Source of the DNA: a virus
Length of the DNA: 64,000 nt
IMG/VR virus record: IMGVR_UViG_3300042434_002493
Span: 16,436 to 80,435 of that record
Direction: 5' to 3' (one strand)
Position numbers and translations under genes: made by a program. Of this stretch, positions 1 to 9,830 are shown piece by piece (the stretch's first letter is position 1; each line of letters opens with the position of its first letter). Under the pieces are notes generated by a model. That model was not told where the DNA came from, did no database searches, and saw only the letters and a list, made by a program, of their open reading frames with translations.

Positions 1-3000
1 TACTTCACGCGCCCGGACATCGCCGCGTCCATGTGGGATCTCCTCGCCCATCACGGCCTCGCGCCGGACGCAAAGGTGCTTGAGCCCGCGTGCGGTTCGG
101 GCGTGTTTATGCAGACCGCCCCCGAGGGCGTGACCATGACCGCCGTGGAGATCGACCCCGAGGTGGCCCTGGTTGCGTCGAGCCTGCACGGAGCCCGGCA
201 CACGGTCCACGCCCAGAGCTTCGAGGAGTTCGCGGTGGCCCGCGAGCGAGGGGTGGGCGACCGCTTCGACGCGGTCATCACGAACGCGCCGTTCTGCACA
301 CGCACCGGCGACGGGGCCCGCATCCACAAGCCCGAGTACACGAGCGCCGACGCCTATTTCGTGGACACGGCGCTCGACCAGGTGAAGGAGGGCGGTCTCG
401 TTGCGATGATCGTCCACCGCGGCGTCATGTCGAACGACGGCATGCAGGAGTTCCGGCGCCGAATCGGAGATCGCGCCGAGCTGGTCGATGCGTTCCGGTT
501 GCCCGTCGAGGCGTTCAAGCACGCCGACACCACCGTCGTTTCCGACGTGATCATCCTGCGGAAGCGCCCCGAGGTGGTCGCGACCGCGCTCGCCCGCGGC
601 GGCGAGGAAGTCGGGCGAGCCCTCGGGGTGAACGACGAAGACCTCATCTACGGCCGCTGGTTCGACGACAAGCCCGACCGCGTCCTGGGGACGGTCGGCA
701 AGGACTGGCGCGGTTCGGATCTCGTCGAGGGCAGCGCCGACGCATGCGCGCCGCTCATCCGCGCCCGCGGGGTTGCATCGTGGGCGCACGGCCCGGCCGG
801 CAAGACGATCACGGCCGAGGAGATGGCCGCGCACTCCGACGAGCGCGTGCGCGCCGCCCTGGACGCCGCGAAGGCCGACGTCGCGATTCCGACGCCGGTG
901 CGCGGCAGCCAGACGGTGATCGCCGGGAAGACGTACATCCTCACCCCGGGCGAGAGCGGGGCCCTGCGCTGGCGCCGGCTCGACAGCATCGACGACGCAC
1001 GCGAACTGCTGCACAGCGGAGACGCGGCCCTCAAGAGTGCCGGGGATCTTGCGCTGCGGTACGGGGATCTGCGCTCCGCGATGGCCCGAGGCGACTACCT
1101 GCGGGCCCGTGGCATCCGCCGCAAGCTCCAGAAGGACCTGAACGCCTGGGTCGAGAACTACGGCGTGCCCGCCAGGCACCCCGAGATCAACGCGCTCGCC
1201 GGCCAGGACGCGAACATCGCGCACCTGGTCGCCGCGGTGAATCCCGACAAGACGATGGCCGACATCCTGACCTCGGACCCGGTCATCCCGCCCGCCGCCA
1301 CCGGCGACCGGGCGGTCCCGGCGACGAGCGTCAGCGAGGCCGCCAGCCACCTCGCCACCCACAATCCCGGCCAGCCGATCACGGTCGCCAAGCTCCGCGA
1401 AGCGTTCCCGAGCACGGCCGAGGACGATGAGATCGTCGCCGGCCTGGTGGAGAGCGGCGAGTACGTGGACGCCCGCGGGGCCTTCGGTGTCGAGAGCGAC
1501 GCGCCTGGTGTCTTGCACGCGGACGACTACGCGAGCGGGGATCTCTTCGCTCTGCGCGACCACGAGTTCGAGCAGGCCGCGAGCGAGGACGACGCGACCC
1601 GCCAGCGCGCCGAGGCCCGCCTTGCCCTCGTGCAACGCCACATCGACGAGCGGTGGCGTCCGCTCGACCAGGTCGAGGTCTCCGTCCGCAGCGGGTGGAT
1701 TCCGCCCCACGTCATCGAGGCGTGGCTCAACAGCCCCGACGTGATCGCCGACTGGCACAAGGCCAGTCAGTTCAAGGTCACGGAGGCCGGGGGCGTCTAC
1801 ACGGTCTCCTACTTCGACGAGGCCAAGGGCAAGCGCGTCAAGCACAGCGGAGAGCCGGACCACGTCCCCGCCCGCAACATCCTGCGCTACATGAACCGCC
1901 TACCCCTGCACGGAGAGCGAGCCCGCGACGAGGCCGAGGCTGAGGACGAGAAGTTCCGCTCGTGGCTCGCCTCTTCGGACCTCCGAGGGGACGTCGAGGA
2001 GATTTACAACCGCCGCTTCACCGGGCAGGTCCCGAGGCGTTTGAACAGCACGCCGATGAAGATCGACGGGTTGCAGAAGGAGTTGTGGCCCTACCACTAC
2101 GAACAGATCCGATGGAACACAGACCGCCGGGGCGGGATCGTCGCGATGGACGTCGGACTGGGCAAGACGTTCAACACCATCGCAACCGCGCGCCAGATGC
2201 GCGTCACAGGCCAGGCCCGCAAGGTGGCCGTCACCTGCCCGAAGTCGGTGATCATCAACTGGAGCAAGGAGATCGAGGACCTGCACCCGGGCGCGAAGGT
2301 CATGATCGTGGGGGCGACGAGCAAGGAGAAACCCAAGAAGACCTGGCGCGACCCCACCGTGCCCGAGTACGTGGCCGTCACCGACAACGACGAGACCTTG
2401 ACGAAGAAGCTCGCCGACATCGCCGCCAACGACTACGACCTCGTTCTCTTCACCTACGAAGCGCAGGCCCGCATCCCCGTCCGCGACGACAACGTCACGC
2501 GCTTCGAGGGCGATGATTTCTGGTCTCGACGAGCGTCGAAGTTGAGCGACAGCGAGGCCACGGTCGCCCAGTCCGCCGAGACCCGCCAGAAGAAGCTCGC
2601 CCAGGCGCTCGCCTCCTACCAAGCCGAGCGCGCCAAGCTCGGTTTCAACGTGAAGCAGTCCATCATCCACTGGGAGGATCTGGGCATCGACACGATGTTC
2701 GTGGACGAGGCCCACAACTTCGCCAACCTCGGGAGCCCGCGCTCCCGAGGAGGGCAGGTCAAGATGATGGGGAGCAGCTCCGACAACGTGAAGCGGGCTC
2801 ACGACCTGCAATTGAAGGCCGCTCTGGTGCGCGAGCGCCGCAAGCCCGACGAGACCGACGACGCCTACCAGCGCCGCATGGACGAGAACAAGGAGCAGGG
2901 CCTCGGCGTCAACGGCAACGGCGTCTTCATGCTGACCGCGACGCCTGCGAAGAACAGCCCGATGGACGTCTACCACCTCATGCTCCAGGCCACCCCGCAG

Positions 3001-4956
3001 GTCTGGCGCGAGGTCGGCGTGCGCAACCTCGAAGAGTTCATCGACCGCTACGTGGACATCGAGGAGCGGCCGATCATCAACACCGAGCAGAAGGCCGAGA
3101 TGGCGAACTGCGCGGTCGGATTCAAGAACCTCATCGAATTGCGCGCGGTCATGGAGCGCGGACTGAGGCGCCGCACCGCCAAAGAGGTCAACCTCAAGGT
3201 GCCGCAGACCGAGCGCGAGGAGCACCTCGTGGACATGACGCCGCAGCAGCACAAGGCGTTCCGCGACATCCGCGACGAGTTCGAGCGCCGCAAGCTCGAC
3301 AAGGACGAGCGGGTCGCCAATTCCGCGACCCTTTGGCTTCTGCACCAGCTCAACGCCGCCGGCACCGATCTGTCCCTACTCTCCGATGAGCACCCAGAGC
3401 ACGCGGGCGAGTGGCGGCACAGCCCGAAGTACCACGAGGCCGTGGGCACCATCGTGAAGAACCTCAAGAGCGGGCGTGGCGGCCAGGTCGTATTCATCGA
3501 CCGCAACGCCAGCCACACGCACATGAAGAATCTCCTGGTGGAGGCAGGCATCCCCGAGAGCGAAATCGAGATCCTGAACGCCACGACCGCGGCCGACGCG
3601 GACAAGCGGTACGCGGTCAGCGAACGCTTCAACCTGGGCAAGACCCGGGTCGTCATCGGGAACACCGGGACGATGGGCGAGGGCGTCAACCTCCAGAAGA
3701 ACACGAGCGATCTGCACCACCTCGACCTACCGTGGAGCCCCGGCAAGTACCACCAGCGCGAGGGCCGCGCCGTCCGACAAGGCAACAAGTACGGCAAGGT
3801 GCGGATTCACACCTACTTCTCGAAGCGCAGCTTCGACAGCTACCGCCACGCCATCTTGAGCGGCAAGCAGGGGTGGGTCTCGAACCTGTACAGCGGAGGC
3901 GATTACGCGGAGAACACCGAGGAGGGGGAGGACTTCAGCCCCGAAGAGTTGCAGATCATGTTGGCCGACGACCCCGACGAGGCCCGCAAGGTCTTCGAGG
4001 CGAACAAGGGGGCCCGCGTGGCCGCCCTCCAGGATGCGGCCCGCGCGAAGGCCATGCGCGACTGGCAGGGAGTCATCAAGCGCCGCAGCGCGCTGGCGAA
4101 GATGGCCGACAAGACCAGTCACGCGGCCCGGCGCCTCGAAGACACCATCCGCCTCGACACCGCGCGACTGAAGCGGGTGACGGAGTTGCCCAAGCCGCTG
4201 CGCGCCGCGCTCGACTCCGACCTCCCATGCGTCGCCGTGCCCACCACCGGGGCGATCATCAAGGTCGGCGACGTCATCCTCCCGAAGAACGGCAACGTGC
4301 TCGAAGACGCGCACGTCGTAACCGACGTGGACCCAGTCAAGGGCGCGGTCTCGATTCGACCGTTCGGCCGCAAGCGCCCCGCCTACTACGGCAAGCACAC
4401 TCTCACAGCGGCCGAATTGCCGGCCTACGTCCACCACGAGGGCCCGGAGACGGAGGCGGACGCTTACAGGCCGCAGGTCCGGGAGAAGCTCGCCGCTGCG
4501 GCGAAGTTCCCGACGCTGGCCGGGCACGACCTCGCAGAGATGCGAGACTGGCCGGAGGCGATCCGGCGCGAGTTCGAGCCCGAGGCCCGACAGATCGCCG
4601 CCGCCGCCGTCTCGCACGTCAACCCATACGGCCACGTTTTCGTGCGCCATGGCGACACAGTGAAGGCTGTCCGCGGCGACAGCCCGGAGGCCAAGAACGC
4701 CGCCCCCCTTCTACCGTGGGGCGAAGACCGCGAGGCCATCCTGCGGGGCCTGGTGACTCACCTGCGCACCGAGGGCAAGAAGCAGGTGGTCACGCAGGGC
4801 AAGCGCGGCTCCATGAATTACACCGGGCGCTACGAGTACCAGCCGAGCTACGAATGGAAAAATGCTCACGCCCGCGTCGTCGGCGGGCGGGGAGACGACT
4901 ACGGGCTTGAGCAGGAGGCCATCAGGCGCATCCACCAGGAGGACCAGGCGAAATGA
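1..4956 (+). CDS. DarB-like DNA adenine methyltransferase-SNF2 helicase (5' truncated)
   Basis: The reading frame is open from base 1, before the first ATG at 31, so the gene starts outside the window. Residues before that ATG (YFTRPDIAAS) fit the FTP-type entry into an N6-adenine methyltransferase. Counting from the ATG, motif I is LEPACGSGVF (17-26) and the catalytic motif is NAPF (85-88), a variant of the usual NPPY/F. A helicase follows: Walker A GLGKT at 709-713, DEAH at 892-895, TATP at 969-972 and motif VI QREGRAVRQG near 1243. This methyltransferase-helicase fusion is the architecture of phage P1 DarB, an injected protein that protects DNA from restriction. The stop overlaps the next gene (ATGA). 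The architecture is secure; the antirestriction role is inferred. Confidence 0.85.
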   Translation, partial: YFTRPDIAASMWDLLAHHGLAPDAKVLEPACGSGVFMQTAPEGVTMTAVEIDPEVALVASSLHGARHTVHAQSFEEFAVARERGVGDRFDAVITNAPFCTRTGDGARIHKPEYTSADAYFVDTALDQVKEGGLVAMIVHRGVMSNDGMQEFRRRIGDRAELVDAFRLPVEAFKHADTTVVSDVIILRKRPEVVATALARGGEEVGRALGVNDEDLIYGRWFDDKPDRVLGTVGKDWRGSDLVEGSADACAPLIRARGVASWAHGPAGKTITAEEMAAHSDERVRAALDAAKADVAIPTPVRGSQTVIAGKTYILTPGESGALRWRRLDSIDDARELLHSGDAALKSAGDLALRYGDLRSAMARGDYLRARGIRRKLQKDLNAWVENYGVPARHPEINALAGQDANIAHLVAAVNPDKTMADILTSDPVIPPAATGDRAVPATSVSEAASHLATHNPGQPITVAKLREAFPSTAEDDEIVAGLVESGEYVDARGAFGVESDAPGVLHADDYASGDLFALRDHEFEQAASEDDATRQRAEARLALVQRHIDERWRPLDQVEVSVRSGWIPPHVIEAWLNSPDVIADWHKASQFKVTEAGGVYTVSYFDEAKGKRVKHSGEPDHVPARNILRYMNRLPLHGERARDEAEAEDEKFRSWLASSDLRGDVEEIYNRRFTGQVPRRLNSTPMKIDGLQKELWPYHYEQIRWNTDRRGGIVAMDVGLGKTFNTIATARQMRVTGQARKVAVTCPKSVIINWSKEIEDLHPGAKVMIVGATSKEKPKKTWRDPTVPEYVAVTDNDETLTKKLADIAANDYDLVLFTYEAQARIPVRDDNVTRFEGDDFWSRRASKLSDSEATVAQSAETRQKKLAQALASYQAERAKLGFNVKQSIIHWEDLGIDTMFVDEAHNFANLGSPRSRGGQVKMMGSSSDNVKRAHDLQLKAALVRERRKPDETDDAYQRRMDENKEQGLGVNGNGVFMLTATPAKNSPMDVYHLMLQATPQVWREVGVRNLEEFIDRYVDIEERPIINTEQKAEMANCAVGFKNLIELRAVMERGLRRRTAKEVNLKVPQTEREEHLVDMTPQQHKAFRDIRDEFERRKLDKDERVANSATLWLLHQLNAAGTDLSLLSDEHPEHAGEWRHSPKYHEAVGTIVKNLKSGRGGQVVFIDRNASHTHMKNLLVEAGIPESEIEILNATTAADADKRYAVSERFNLGKTRVVIGNTGTMGEGVNLQKNTSDLHHLDLPWSPGKYHQREGRAVRQGNKYGKVRIHTYFSKRSFDSYRHAILSGKQGWVSNLYSGGDYAENTEEGEDFSPEELQIMLADDPDEARKVFEANKGARVAALQDAARAKAMRDWQGVIKRRSALAKMADKTSHAARRLEDTIRLDTARLKRVTELPKPLRAALDSDLPCVAVPTTGAIIKVGDVILPKNGNVLEDAHVVTDVDPVKGAVSIRPFGRKRPAYYGKHTLTAAELPAYVHHEGPETEADAYRPQVREKLAAAAKFPTLAGHDLAEMRDWPEAIRREFEPEARQIAAAAVSHVNPYGHVFVRHGDTVKAVRGDSPEAKNAAPLLPWGEDREAILRGLVTHLRTEGKKQVVTQGKRGSMNYTGRYEYQPSYEWKNAHARVVGGRGDDYGLEQEAIRRIHQEDQAK

Positions 4957-5273
4957 CCCCCACGAAGGAGTCCGCGACCATCCTGGTGCAGATGCTTCAG
5001 ACGCACCCGGCCTACTACCTGAACTTCGGGCCCTACTGGTGGATCGTGAAGCGGTGGTTGCTGCGCCTGGGGTTTACGCGCGCCAACACCCGCCACCTGG
5101 GAACGTACACGGACCCGCAGGCCCGCGCCTGGTACACCGACCGGCCGTTTCTCAGCGCCATCGAGCAGGCGTTCGCCTACCAGGCCGAGCGCGCCCAGAA
5201 CTGCCCCGGCTCGCCGTTCTGCCAGACGCCAGACGGTGAGGACTACATCCTGGAAGACCAGGACGCCGAATGA
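4953..5273 (+). CDS. Small hypothetical protein between giant genes
   Basis: A 106-residue protein with no domain I recognise. Its ATG overlaps the stop of the methyltransferase-helicase by four bases, and its own stop overlaps the next start in the same way, so the three are translated as a coupled unit. The N-terminal half is aromatic-rich (HPAYYLNFGPYWWIVKRW), which could be a short amphipathic or membrane-associated helix. The C-terminus is acidic and contains CPGSPFC, a possible metal-binding or disulphide pair. It may be a partner of the injected proteins on either side, but only its position supports that. Confidence 0.7.
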   Translation: MTPTKESATILVQMLQTHPAYYLNFGPYWWIVKRWLLRLGFTRANTRHLGTYTDPQARAWYTDRPFLSAIEQAFAYQAERAQNCPGSPFCQTPDGEDYILEDQDAE

Positions 5274-8200
5274 ACCCCGCCGCCCTGTTGCTCCAGCTCC
5301 AAGCCAACCGGGAAGCCGGCAAGGCCATCGACCGCAGCGACACCGCGACCGCATCCCTGCTTCCCGCGCTGGACGCCGCCGGTGACATCGACCACGGCGG
5401 GCGGCTCCACGCCGAGATGCGAACGGACAAGCGCGGGCGGACCCAGCATCGGCACGTCCGATGGGAGGAATTGAAGGGCGAAGACCTGGTTCACCAGGGC
5501 TACGTCAAGGCAGGCAGCCCCGCCGCGTTCGAGGCCCTGGGGGGGGACGAGTTCGCCGATCCGTCATGCGCGCGGTGCGGGGCACGGATCAAGCACGCCT
5601 ACCTGACCAACCACGGGCCCCTGGGGGGCGACTGCCTGGCGACGTTGACTGGCGACGACAGTTCGCGCGCCGCGGCGCGCCGGTTCGTGGAGAAGCTCGA
5701 CAAGGCGCAGGACAGCGCCCACCGGAGCAAGCGTACCCTGGCCGTTCTGACACTCAGCTTCGACCAGCACGCCGGCCAGATTCGTGCCGACTTCCAGCTC
5801 ACCAACGGCCGCCCGTGGTACGGCGCCGCTGGTGACGCTCGCCACGCGGTCATGTTCCACGCCGCCGCTTCCCAGTGGGCCGAGGCCCGAGGCTTGGAGG
5901 TGGACGAGCATCTCTCCGGGGACGAGAGCGCGCTCGCCGCCGCCAAGCGCATCGCCAGGGAGCGCCGGGCCGAGTTACAGGCCCGTGCCACCAGCAAGGC
6001 CGAGCAGGAAGTAGCCCGCATCCGCAGCGAGTCCCTCCGCCGCCTAGACGGCGTCCTGGCATTCCTGAAAGCGCCGCAGAACTACCGCCGGGCGCCCGTC
6101 GAAGCCGACTGGTTTTTCGGGCCCCTGAAAGCCCAGGCGGCAGACGCGATCCGAGAGCAGGTTGGCTTCCGCGTTCGCAGGTTCCGCAACAGTCGCGGCG
6201 ACGAACTGACGGAGGTGTCCGCGCGTCAACAGGGGCGCGGCCCCATCGTCGGCATGTTCCCGCCCGACGACTACGACGACCTCATCGACCGAATCCAGAG
6301 CGCAGGCTTTGAGGTGGAGAGCCAGGAAGCCGCCAAGGCCCTGCCGCTCGACCCCCCGCCGCAGGTCCGCCGGCCGCAGGAGCACCACCACCACGGCAGC
6401 GTGAAGGTGCCGGGTCTGCCGACGGTGGACGTCGAGACGCCCGAGGGCACCGTGCGCCGGGGAAAGGGCAAGGACGGGGAGCCGTGGGCCGTGCTCATGC
6501 CCGCGCACTACGGCGAGTTTCGCGGCACGCTGGGCGTGGACGGCGACGCCGTGGACGTGTTCGTGGGCCCCGAGCGCGACGCGCCGACCGCGTGGGTCAT
6601 CCGCGCGAAGGACCCGACGACAGGACGCTACGACGAGGACAAGGTCATGGTGGGGTTCGCCACCCGCACCGAGGCCATTCGCACCTTCCGCGCCTCGTAC
6701 AACGTGCGCGGCGTGCTGGGCGAGGTCACGGGCGTCCCGGTCGCCCGTCTTGGGGCGCTCCTCGCCGATGCGAGGCACCGCGGTCTCCCGCTCAACATGC
6801 ACAAGGCCGAGAGCCGCGAGCCGCCGCCGGCCGGGCCCGACTCTTCCCTGGACGACGCCTGGCGACGCCTGGAGCATGTCCGCCAGCAGATCGCCGAGCT
6901 GGCCGACACGCACGAGGGGGGGAAAGCCATCGACAAGAAGGACACCGCCACCACGAGCATGTTCGACCTCATGGGCGTGGGCGATCCGAGCCACGCCGGC
7001 CGACTTCACGAGGAGACCCGGACGGACGCGACCGGGCGCACCCAGAAGCGGTGGATCGCGTCGCAAGAGGCGGAGCCCGAAGGCACCATCCGGCATGGCG
7101 ACCTTGTTTCGCGCCCCGCCACGGTGCGAAGTGAGCACGGCGAAATGATGGGCGGTTCTGGCAACGCCTACACCCCAGACGGCGAGGCGTTGATCGCGCT
7201 CCCGCAACCGGGATTCGTGATCGGTGACGTGGAGATCGACGCAGCGCACCGTGGAAAGGGCCACGGACAGGCCCTCTATCTCCGGGCGATGGCCGAGCAC
7301 GGGAGGCTCTACTCCTCGTGGCCAGTGAGTAAGGATGCGTTTCGCGTTCACGACGCCCTCGTCCGCAAGGGTCTGGCCACGCGCCGCAACGTCGAGACCG
7401 ACGGCACCACGTTCACCGTTCTGGAGCCGACTGGGCAAGCCACGACGCCGCCCGAGGGTCTGGTGCAGATCGGCGAGCGAGCGCCCCGCGGGCGCGCGCC
7501 GACGCCCACGACCCCAGGCATGCGCGCCCAGGGCCGTCTCGACGGACTGGGCCACGAGCCGAGCCCGCCGCCGGCTCACCCCGAGCCGTCTCTGCGCGAC
7601 TACGACACGATCCTGGTGAACAGCTCCGCCGGCAAAGACAGCCAGGCGATGCTCGACTACGTCGTCGCGAAGGCGCGCGCCGAGGGTGTGCTCGACCGCG
7701 TCGTCGTCGTGCATGCCGATCTGGGCAGGGTCGAATGGGAAGGCACACGCGAGCTGGCCGAGGCGCAGGCCAAGCACTACGGACTGCGCTTCGAGGTGGT
7801 GACGAAGACCAAGGGCGACCTCATCGAGCAGATCGACCAGCGCGCCGTGGACCTTCAGCAGCGCAGTCACGACGCGGCCACCCTCGCCGCGGCCGGGTTT
7901 CGCACTTGGGGCGATCTGGCGGGGGCGAGCGCCGAGACACTGGCCGGGCTGATCGGCAAGGCCCAGGCGGACGCAGCGCAGCCGACCGAGGAGCGAGCTG
8001 CCAAGCTCAAGCAGGCCGCAGAGCGCAAGCTCAAGGGCGGCAAGGCCGCGACAGACCCGGTGGACTTCGGCAAGGAGATCGCGTGGCCGTCGAGCGCGTC
8101 GCGCTACTGCACCTCCGACCACAAGCGCGGTCCCATCCGCACGCTCATGACGCGCCTGACCAGCGAGTTCGACCGCAAGGGCGCGCCGGTGCGCATCCTG

Positions 8201-9799
8201 AACTGTATGGGCCTGCGGGGCGACGAGAGCAGCAACCGCGCCAAGATGCCGACGTTCGAGCACGACGACGCGGCGAGCAACGGCAAGCGTCATGTGGACG
8301 AGTGGTTGCCGATCCACCACTGGAATGAGGGCGACGTCTGGCGCCGCATCCGCGACGCCGGCACCCCCTACCACGGCGCCTACGACCTCGGGATGCGCCG
8401 GCTTTCGTGCGTGTTCTGCGTGTTTGCCACCCGCGACGACCTGAAGATCGCCGCCCACGCCAACCCGGCCCTGTTCCGCGAGTATGTCGCCCTGGAGCGC
8501 CGCGTGGGGCACAAGTTCCGGGCGGACCTCGCGCTGGCCGAACTGCACGACGCGATGGCCGCGGACGACGACCGCACCGAGGCATCGAAGGCCGCCGAGC
8601 AGATGCGCCTCTTCGGTGACCCGACCCACGGCGGCCACCTGCACGTCGAGGTCCGCACCGACAAGAGCGGCCGCACCGAGCGCCGCCACGTCCGCACCGG
8701 CTCGTTGCACACCGAGATGGGCCACGCGGGGGCGCCCGCGCCAGGCGAGCGCGGGCACATCACCCTCACGCCCGAGCGAGCCGAAGCCGAGCGCCGGGCC
8801 GGCAACATCATGGAGCACGTCGGGCGCATCTTCGACGGGGGCGAGGTACACCTCATCGAGGGCGCCATGCACGACGCCGGGCACACCCGAGAGTGGGCGC
8901 CGGACGAGAGCGGGGACGAAACTCCGTTGACCATTCGAGACGACGAGCTGCCCGGTCTGCTTGGGATGCCCGAGTGGAGCCCGGAGGACGCCGCCGACGC
9001 TGTTGCTCTGGTTGCCGATTCAACCGCGCACGGTGGGGTCATGCCCGGCGCCGTCGTGCGCGAGGTATTGGCGGACGCCATCGCGCCGGCCGGCAAGCTG
9101 CGACTCGTCAACGTGTCGCTCGACGAGGCCCGCGACTTTGTCGCCAAGCACCACAGCCAGATGCCCGAGATGAACCCCCGCGGGCTGATCTACGCCGTGG
9201 GGTGCATGAAGGGCGGGCGCCTGGTGGCCGTCGCGACCGCCGGCACGCCGACCGGGCGATGGGGCAACGGGCGGGTGGACCCGCGCAACATTCTGGAGCT
9301 GACCCGCATCGCGTCCGACGGCACCACGAAGGGGGCGTCGTCGAAGCTCGCCGCGCGCATGATTGACCTCCTCGACCGCTCCAAGCGGGGCGACGCCGAT
9401 GCCCCCGCGCTGTTCGTGACATACAGCCTGGGGACCGAGGACGGCACGACCTACCGCGCGCTGCGAGAGAAAGGTCTGCGACCCGTGGCGCTGGTCCACG
9501 GCAAGGCCGCCGGTGGGGGCGGGGCCCGGTCAGGCAACCGCCTGGGATACGCCGAGCCCGACAAGATCCGATGGGAGGCCGGCGCCGCGGCAGGCCCGGC
9601 CCGCTGGGATCTGCTCGAAGGCGCGAAGGCCGGACCCATCGCCAACGCCCCCGGCACTGATCCGCTACTTCCGCCCGACGAGGCTGCCAAGAGCTTCGGC
9701 GTCGTCGTCGCGTTCAAGGCCATCGACGAGGCAGATCGGGCAATGGCCCGAGGTACTGCTCCAGGTCGCCCTGCGGTTCAAGTAGCCGCGGGCGATTGA
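5270..9799 (+). CDS. Giant multi-enzyme polyvalent protein (InPase, GNAT, PAPS reductase, XF1762-like)
   Basis: A 1509-residue multidomain protein. Residues 75-120 hold a Cys cluster (CARCGARI, then GGDC). Residues about 381-505 match the phage pyrophosphatase-like domain (YGEFRGTLGVDGDAVDVFVG). Residues about 630-715 look like a GNAT acetyltransferase (VEIDAAHRGKGHGQALYLRA). Residues about 775-1105 are a PAPS-reductase/DndC-type ATP pyrophosphatase with the P-loop variant NSSAGKDSQ near 783 and a CVFC pair. Residues about 1277-1405 follow the XF1762-type pattern (SLDEARDFVAKHH, LELTRIASDGT, TYSLGTEDG). A 26-residue motif recurs at 38, 571 and 1116, near the starts of modules. This build is typical of the 'polyvalent' proteins that phages co-inject. 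Substrates are unknown. Confidence 0.8.
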   Translation: MNPAALLLQLQANREAGKAIDRSDTATASLLPALDAAGDIDHGGRLHAEMRTDKRGRTQHRHVRWEELKGEDLVHQGYVKAGSPAAFEALGGDEFADPSCARCGARIKHAYLTNHGPLGGDCLATLTGDDSSRAAARRFVEKLDKAQDSAHRSKRTLAVLTLSFDQHAGQIRADFQLTNGRPWYGAAGDARHAVMFHAAASQWAEARGLEVDEHLSGDESALAAAKRIARERRAELQARATSKAEQEVARIRSESLRRLDGVLAFLKAPQNYRRAPVEADWFFGPLKAQAADAIREQVGFRVRRFRNSRGDELTEVSARQQGRGPIVGMFPPDDYDDLIDRIQSAGFEVESQEAAKALPLDPPPQVRRPQEHHHHGSVKVPGLPTVDVETPEGTVRRGKGKDGEPWAVLMPAHYGEFRGTLGVDGDAVDVFVGPERDAPTAWVIRAKDPTTGRYDEDKVMVGFATRTEAIRTFRASYNVRGVLGEVTGVPVARLGALLADARHRGLPLNMHKAESREPPPAGPDSSLDDAWRRLEHVRQQIAELADTHEGGKAIDKKDTATTSMFDLMGVGDPSHAGRLHEETRTDATGRTQKRWIASQEAEPEGTIRHGDLVSRPATVRSEHGEMMGGSGNAYTPDGEALIALPQPGFVIGDVEIDAAHRGKGHGQALYLRAMAEHGRLYSSWPVSKDAFRVHDALVRKGLATRRNVETDGTTFTVLEPTGQATTPPEGLVQIGERAPRGRAPTPTTPGMRAQGRLDGLGHEPSPPPAHPEPSLRDYDTILVNSSAGKDSQAMLDYVVAKARAEGVLDRVVVVHADLGRVEWEGTRELAEAQAKHYGLRFEVVTKTKGDLIEQIDQRAVDLQQRSHDAATLAAAGFRTWGDLAGASAETLAGLIGKAQADAAQPTEERAAKLKQAAERKLKGGKAATDPVDFGKEIAWPSSASRYCTSDHKRGPIRTLMTRLTSEFDRKGAPVRILNCMGLRGDESSNRAKMPTFEHDDAASNGKRHVDEWLPIHHWNEGDVWRRIRDAGTPYHGAYDLGMRRLSCVFCVFATRDDLKIAAHANPALFREYVALERRVGHKFRADLALAELHDAMAADDDRTEASKAAEQMRLFGDPTHGGHLHVEVRTDKSGRTERRHVRTGSLHTEMGHAGAPAPGERGHITLTPERAEAERRAGNIMEHVGRIFDGGEVHLIEGAMHDAGHTREWAPDESGDETPLTIRDDELPGLLGMPEWSPEDAADAVALVADSTAHGGVMPGAVVREVLADAIAPAGKLRLVNVSLDEARDFVAKHHSQMPEMNPRGLIYAVGCMKGGRLVAVATAGTPTGRWGNGRVDPRNILELTRIASDGTTKGASSKLAARMIDLLDRSKRGDADAPALFVTYSLGTEDGTTYRALREKGLRPVALVHGKAAGGGGARSGNRLGYAEPDKIRWEAGAAAGPARWDLLEGAKAGPIANAPGTDPLLPPDEAAKSFGVVVAFKAIDEADRAMARGTAPGRPAVQVAAGD
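5381..5458 (+). repeat. Module-boundary motif, copy a
   Basis: Encodes residues 38-63 of the 1509-residue protein. The pattern is G-D-x-x-H-x-G-x-L-H-x-E-x-R-T-D-x-x-G-R-T, with 13 positions invariant over four copies in two genes. It is preceded by GKAIDRSDTATASL, which is repeated before copy b. This copy lies ahead of the Cys-cluster and pyrophosphatase-like region. Confidence 0.8.
6980..7057 (+). repeat. Module-boundary motif, copy b
   Basis: Encodes residues 571-596 of the 1509-residue protein (GDPSHAGRLHEETRTD and on). The preceding GKAIDKKDTATTSM matches the segment ahead of copy a, so about 45 residues are duplicated in all. It lies just before the GNAT-like module. Confidence 0.8.
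8615..8692 (+). repeat. Module-boundary motif, copy c
   Basis: Encodes residues 1116-1141 of the 1509-residue protein (GDPTHGGHLHVEVRTD and on). It follows QMRLF, which resembles a sliding-clamp-binding pentapeptide. It lies between the PAPS-reductase-like and XF1762-like modules. Confidence 0.8.
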
Positions 9800-9824
9800 G
9801 CCGCGGCGCGGCGCAGGGTACAAC
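9796..9824 (+). promoter_or_regulatory. Candidate leaderless promoter before the 2831-residue helicase
   Basis: TTGAGC (9796-9801), a 17-base spacer and TACAAC (9819-9824), each matching consensus at 4 of 6 positions. The next ATG begins six bases after the -10, so a transcript would start at or next to the start codon. There is no good Shine-Dalgarno sequence before that ATG. The -35 overlaps the stop codon of the preceding gene. Confidence 0.4.
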
Positions 9825-9830
9825 GGCCGC

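Noticed and set aside
6044-8884. Long minus-strand open frame opposite the multi-enzyme gene
   Set aside because: No domain signature; the plus frame holds several recognised modules. Codon-bias shadow.
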